From: Colwellia maritima
Lineage (GTDB): Bacteria > Pseudomonadota > Gammaproteobacteria > Enterobacterales > Alteromonadaceae
Length of the DNA stretch: 64,000 nucleotides
Direction of reading: 5' to 3'
Assembly (NCBI RefSeq): GCF_022669015.1
Contig: NZ_JAKKSL010000002.1
Span: 496,001 to 560,000, forward strand
A program made the position numbers and the translations under genes. This document shows, piece by piece, positions 62,071-64,000 of this stretch (position 1 is its first letter; each line of letters begins with the position of its first letter). A model generated the notes under the pieces. That model had not been told where the DNA came from. It worked only from the letters and a program-made list of their open reading frames with translations, and did no database searches.

Positions 62071-62105
62071 GGGGTATTTACAACACTATAGTTAGCATGA
62101 AATAG

Positions 62106-62447
62106 TTAGCATAAAGCTAAGGCATTTTGGGGAGGTCTACCAATAACCGCTTTTTTGCCATCAGTGACAATAGGGCGTTCAATTAGCTTGGGTGTTGCTG
62201 CCATGGCGGCAATTAACGTTTTGTCATCTGCTCCCTTAAGGTTTTGCTCTGTAAATTCAGTTTCTTTTACACGCATCATTTCAATAGGAGAACAGGCTAA
62301 TAAGGTGAGTAATTTTTCTATGGTTTCTTGATTTATTGGATTTTTGAGGTACTCAATAACATTAATTTCTTTATTGGAATTTGTTTTAATCAACTCAAGG
62401 GTTTCTCGGCTTTTTGAACATCTTGGGTTGTGGTAAATGGTTAACAT
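62106..62447 (-). CDS. yfgD: ArsC/Spx-family thioredoxin-fold protein (YfgD-like)
   Basis: 113 residues: Y-H-N-P-R-C-S-K-S-R-E-T with the single N-terminal Cys11, then the cis-Pro region R-P-I-V. This is the glutaredoxin-type arsenate reductase fold. Its position next to bepA and hda matches E. coli yfgD, whose arsenate reductase activity is not its established role. No ars operon genes nearby, so arsenic resistance is not implied. The symbol rests on synteny. Confidence 0.9.
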   Translation of the reverse strand: MLTIYHNPRCSKSRETLELIKTNSNKEINVIEYLKNPINQETIEKLLTLLACSPIEMMRVKETEFTEQNLKGADDKTLIAAMAATPKLIERPIVTDGKKAVIGRPPQNALALC

Positions 62448-62537
62448 AGTTGATCCCTTGCTTCTTACTGAGTCTATTAATTAGCACAGTTTGTGAGTAA
62501 ATTTTTTATTGGTGTATTATAAAGAATATGTGTTGAG

Positions 62538-64000
62538 TTATAAACGTTTGAGTTTATTTTCTTGTTCTTGTAGTTGCAATATTCTTGCTTTTATTCGCTT
62601 TTGTAACAATGGTTGTTCTTCCACAAAGTCATAACTAGTTTGTAATTCATCTACTGCTTTGTTGTATGCGCCTAATAAAGCATATACTTCAGCTTTTGTG
62701 ATATGCATTAACCCTTTTTTTCCTTGTTTACGATAAACCGTGGTTAAAAGATCATAAGCTATATAGTTACCAGGGCTGATTATTAAAAAGTCTTGTAAGA
62801 CCGATGCCGCATGTTCATAATCACCTGATTCAAGTAACGCGTTGCCATAATTAAGACTGATAACTTGATTGTTTGGCATTAACAAACTTAATTCCGATAG
62901 CATGGTTAATGCAGCATCATTCATCTTTAAAGCAAGGTAAACATCAGTTAGTGCATCAATATAAAATAAGTTATTTTTATCAGTCTTTAATAAAAACTCT
63001 AAAAGATCTTTTGCTTGTTTAAAGTCTTTATTTTCAAAGTAAGAGAGCGCTAAACCATAATTTGCGGCTGCAGGTAAACTATAACTTTGCTTTTGCAGTT
63101 GTTGTTTGAAATTGGCAATATTGTCTGATGGTGTACTTTGGTATCGCGCTTTTATTCTTGCTTTTGCTAATTCAAAACTAAGATTTGGCGATAATTGCTT
63201 TACAGGAAATTGATGTGCTCTTTGTCTTGCATCCGCAATGCGAGATTCTGGTAAAGGATGAGTTAATAGCATTGCCGGTGGTTTGCTAGCATAACGATAC
63301 TTTTCTGACATTTTAGCAAAAAAACTGGGGGCACCTTGCGGGTCAAAGTTGCTGTTTGCTAATAAGGCAATTCCTACTCTGTCTGCTTCTTTTTCATTGC
63401 TTCGAGTATAATTAATACTGGCTTGTTGAGATGCAGCCATTGACGCACTTAATGCAGCCATACCAACTGTTGGATTAACCAAAGCAATTAAAATACCTGA
63501 TACCAATCCGGCCATATTTAATGCTTGCGAATTACTTTGAGATTCTAAACGACGTGCTAAATGGCGTTGAGTAACATGCGATATTTCGTGAGCAATGACT
63601 GAAGCAAGCTCACTTTCATTCTCTGCAGTCGTTAATAAACCGCTGTGTATACCAACGTGACCACCAAAAAAAGCAAAAGCATTTAACTCATTGTTGTTTA
63701 TTAAGAAAAATTCAAATGCATAATTAACATCTTGAGCATTTTTAACTAACTGATTACCTAAATGATTAATATATTCAGTTAAAACAGGATCTTGGATGAT
63801 AGGTTGAGTCGCCCTAAGTTGACGCATCATAGCTTCACCAATTTGGCGTTCTTTATCTAAAGAAAGTACGCTAAACCCTGAAATACCAATTTCAGGAAGT
63901 TTGTTTTTATTATTTTGTTCACTGGCCTTAACGTCAAAAGTAAACAGTTTAGCTATTATAATTGTCAGGGTAATGCTAATTAACAGCGGTTTTTTGTTAA
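62538..64000 (-). CDS. bepA: BepA-like M48 metalloprotease/chaperone with TPR domain, partial at window edge
   Basis: Periplasmic quality-control factor for outer-membrane assembly (LptD, BAM). Zinc motif A-H-E-I-S-H-V-T-Q-R-H; the third ligand is in S-N-E-K-E-A-D-R. A C-terminal TPR region covers the last 200 residues. The open frame continues from the apparent Met at 63830 to the right edge without a stop, and includes a hydrophobic leader-like run (L-L-I-S-I-T-L-T-I-I-I-A, cleaved near V-K-A-S), so the true start lies just beyond 64000. The Met-Met at 63830 is internal. Next to the ArsC-like gene, as in E. coli. Confidence 0.95.
   Translation of the reverse strand, partial: NKKPLLISITLTIIIAKLFTFDVKASEQNNKNKLPEIGISGFSVLSLDKERQIGEAMMRQLRATQPIIQDPVLTEYINHLGNQLVKNAQDVNYAFEFFLINNNELNAFAFFGGHVGIHSGLLTTAENESELASVIAHEISHVTQRHLARRLESQSNSQALNMAGLVSGILIALVNPTVGMAALSASMAASQQASINYTRSNEKEADRVGIALLANSNFDPQGAPSFFAKMSEKYRYASKPPAMLLTHPLPESRIADARQRAHQFPVKQLSPNLSFELAKARIKARYQSTPSDNIANFKQQLQKQSYSLPAAANYGLALSYFENKDFKQAKDLLEFLLKTDKNNLFYIDALTDVYLALKMNDAALTMLSELSLLMPNNQVISLNYGNALLESGDYEHAASVLQDFLIISPGNYIAYDLLTTVYRKQGKKGLMHITKAEVYALLGAYNKAVDELQTSYDFVEEQPLLQKRIKARILQLQEQENKLKRL

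Noticed and set aside
62106..62447. Arsenic resistance determinant
   Set aside because: There is no arsR, arsB or acr3 nearby, and synteny with bepA and hda matches the housekeeping-type YfgD protein.

Overview
This is a chromosomal window from an AT-rich marine gammaproteobacterium, most likely Alteromonadales and near Colwellia/Thalassotalea. Four things point there: MotY of the sodium-driven flagellar motor, a hexR-pyk // zwf-pgl-edd-eda Entner-Doudoroff locus, FadR-controlled fatty-acid oxidation, and gene order shared with Shewanella, Vibrio and E. coli. The assignment is inference from protein similarity and synteny. No phage, transposon, CRISPR array or rRNA was seen. There is one tRNA, tRNA-Leu(GAG).

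Layout. 0-6.5 kb: DUF3192 lipoprotein, fadR, and the spoVR-yeaH-prkA stress module. 6.8-10.7 kb: sodB, grxD, a 2-Cys peroxiredoxin, rnt, motY. 10.8-21.9 kb: M1 aminopeptidase, glnS, then the conserved yhbY // rlmE-ftsH-folP-glmM-tpiA-secG-tRNA-Leu block. 22-25.7 kb: LysR regulator and a ketone-body operon (3-oxoacid CoA-transferase A and B, thiolase). 25.7-39.9 kb: a cobalamin uptake, salvage and nucleotide-loop-assembly region with two B12 riboswitches (btuDC-cobTSUQ-btuF, btuB, and a reverse-strand cobC-cbiB-cobD operon), with avtA in between. 40.3-48.8 kb: a 55-residue orphan ORF, pyk and hexR facing zwf-pgl-edd-eda, and a YbcJ-like S4 protein. 49-57 kb: two acyl-CoA dehydrogenases (one FadE), YafJ-type amidotransferase, a DUF885 lipoprotein, a DUF3108 protein. 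57-64 kb: purN/purM, DUF2066, hda, FAH-family enzyme, DUF2069, an ArsC/YfgD-like protein, and bepA running off the right edge.

Quality. About 34 small indels interrupt 25 genes, including essential ones (glnS, ftsH, glmM, purM, pyk). In each case the continuation is found in another frame and the repaired protein has the normal family length, so I treat them as consensus errors and give whole-gene coordinates. Many sit in homopolymers, or add a T just before GG (an A just after CC), or lie at GCCGG. That bias is itself worth checking.

How the genes work together. FadR, with operator-like sites upstream of itself and of the 49 kb acyl-CoA dehydrogenase, would tie beta-oxidation to acyl-CoA. 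HexR, with three palindromes in the hexR/zwf gap, would control sugar catabolism. The B12 riboswitches would shut off corrinoid uptake and assembly when cobalamin is plentiful. I found no clearly new multi-gene system. The least explained items are the 55-residue ORF, the C-terminal extension of the S4 protein, a perfect palindrome between fadE and yafJ, and the indel context bias.
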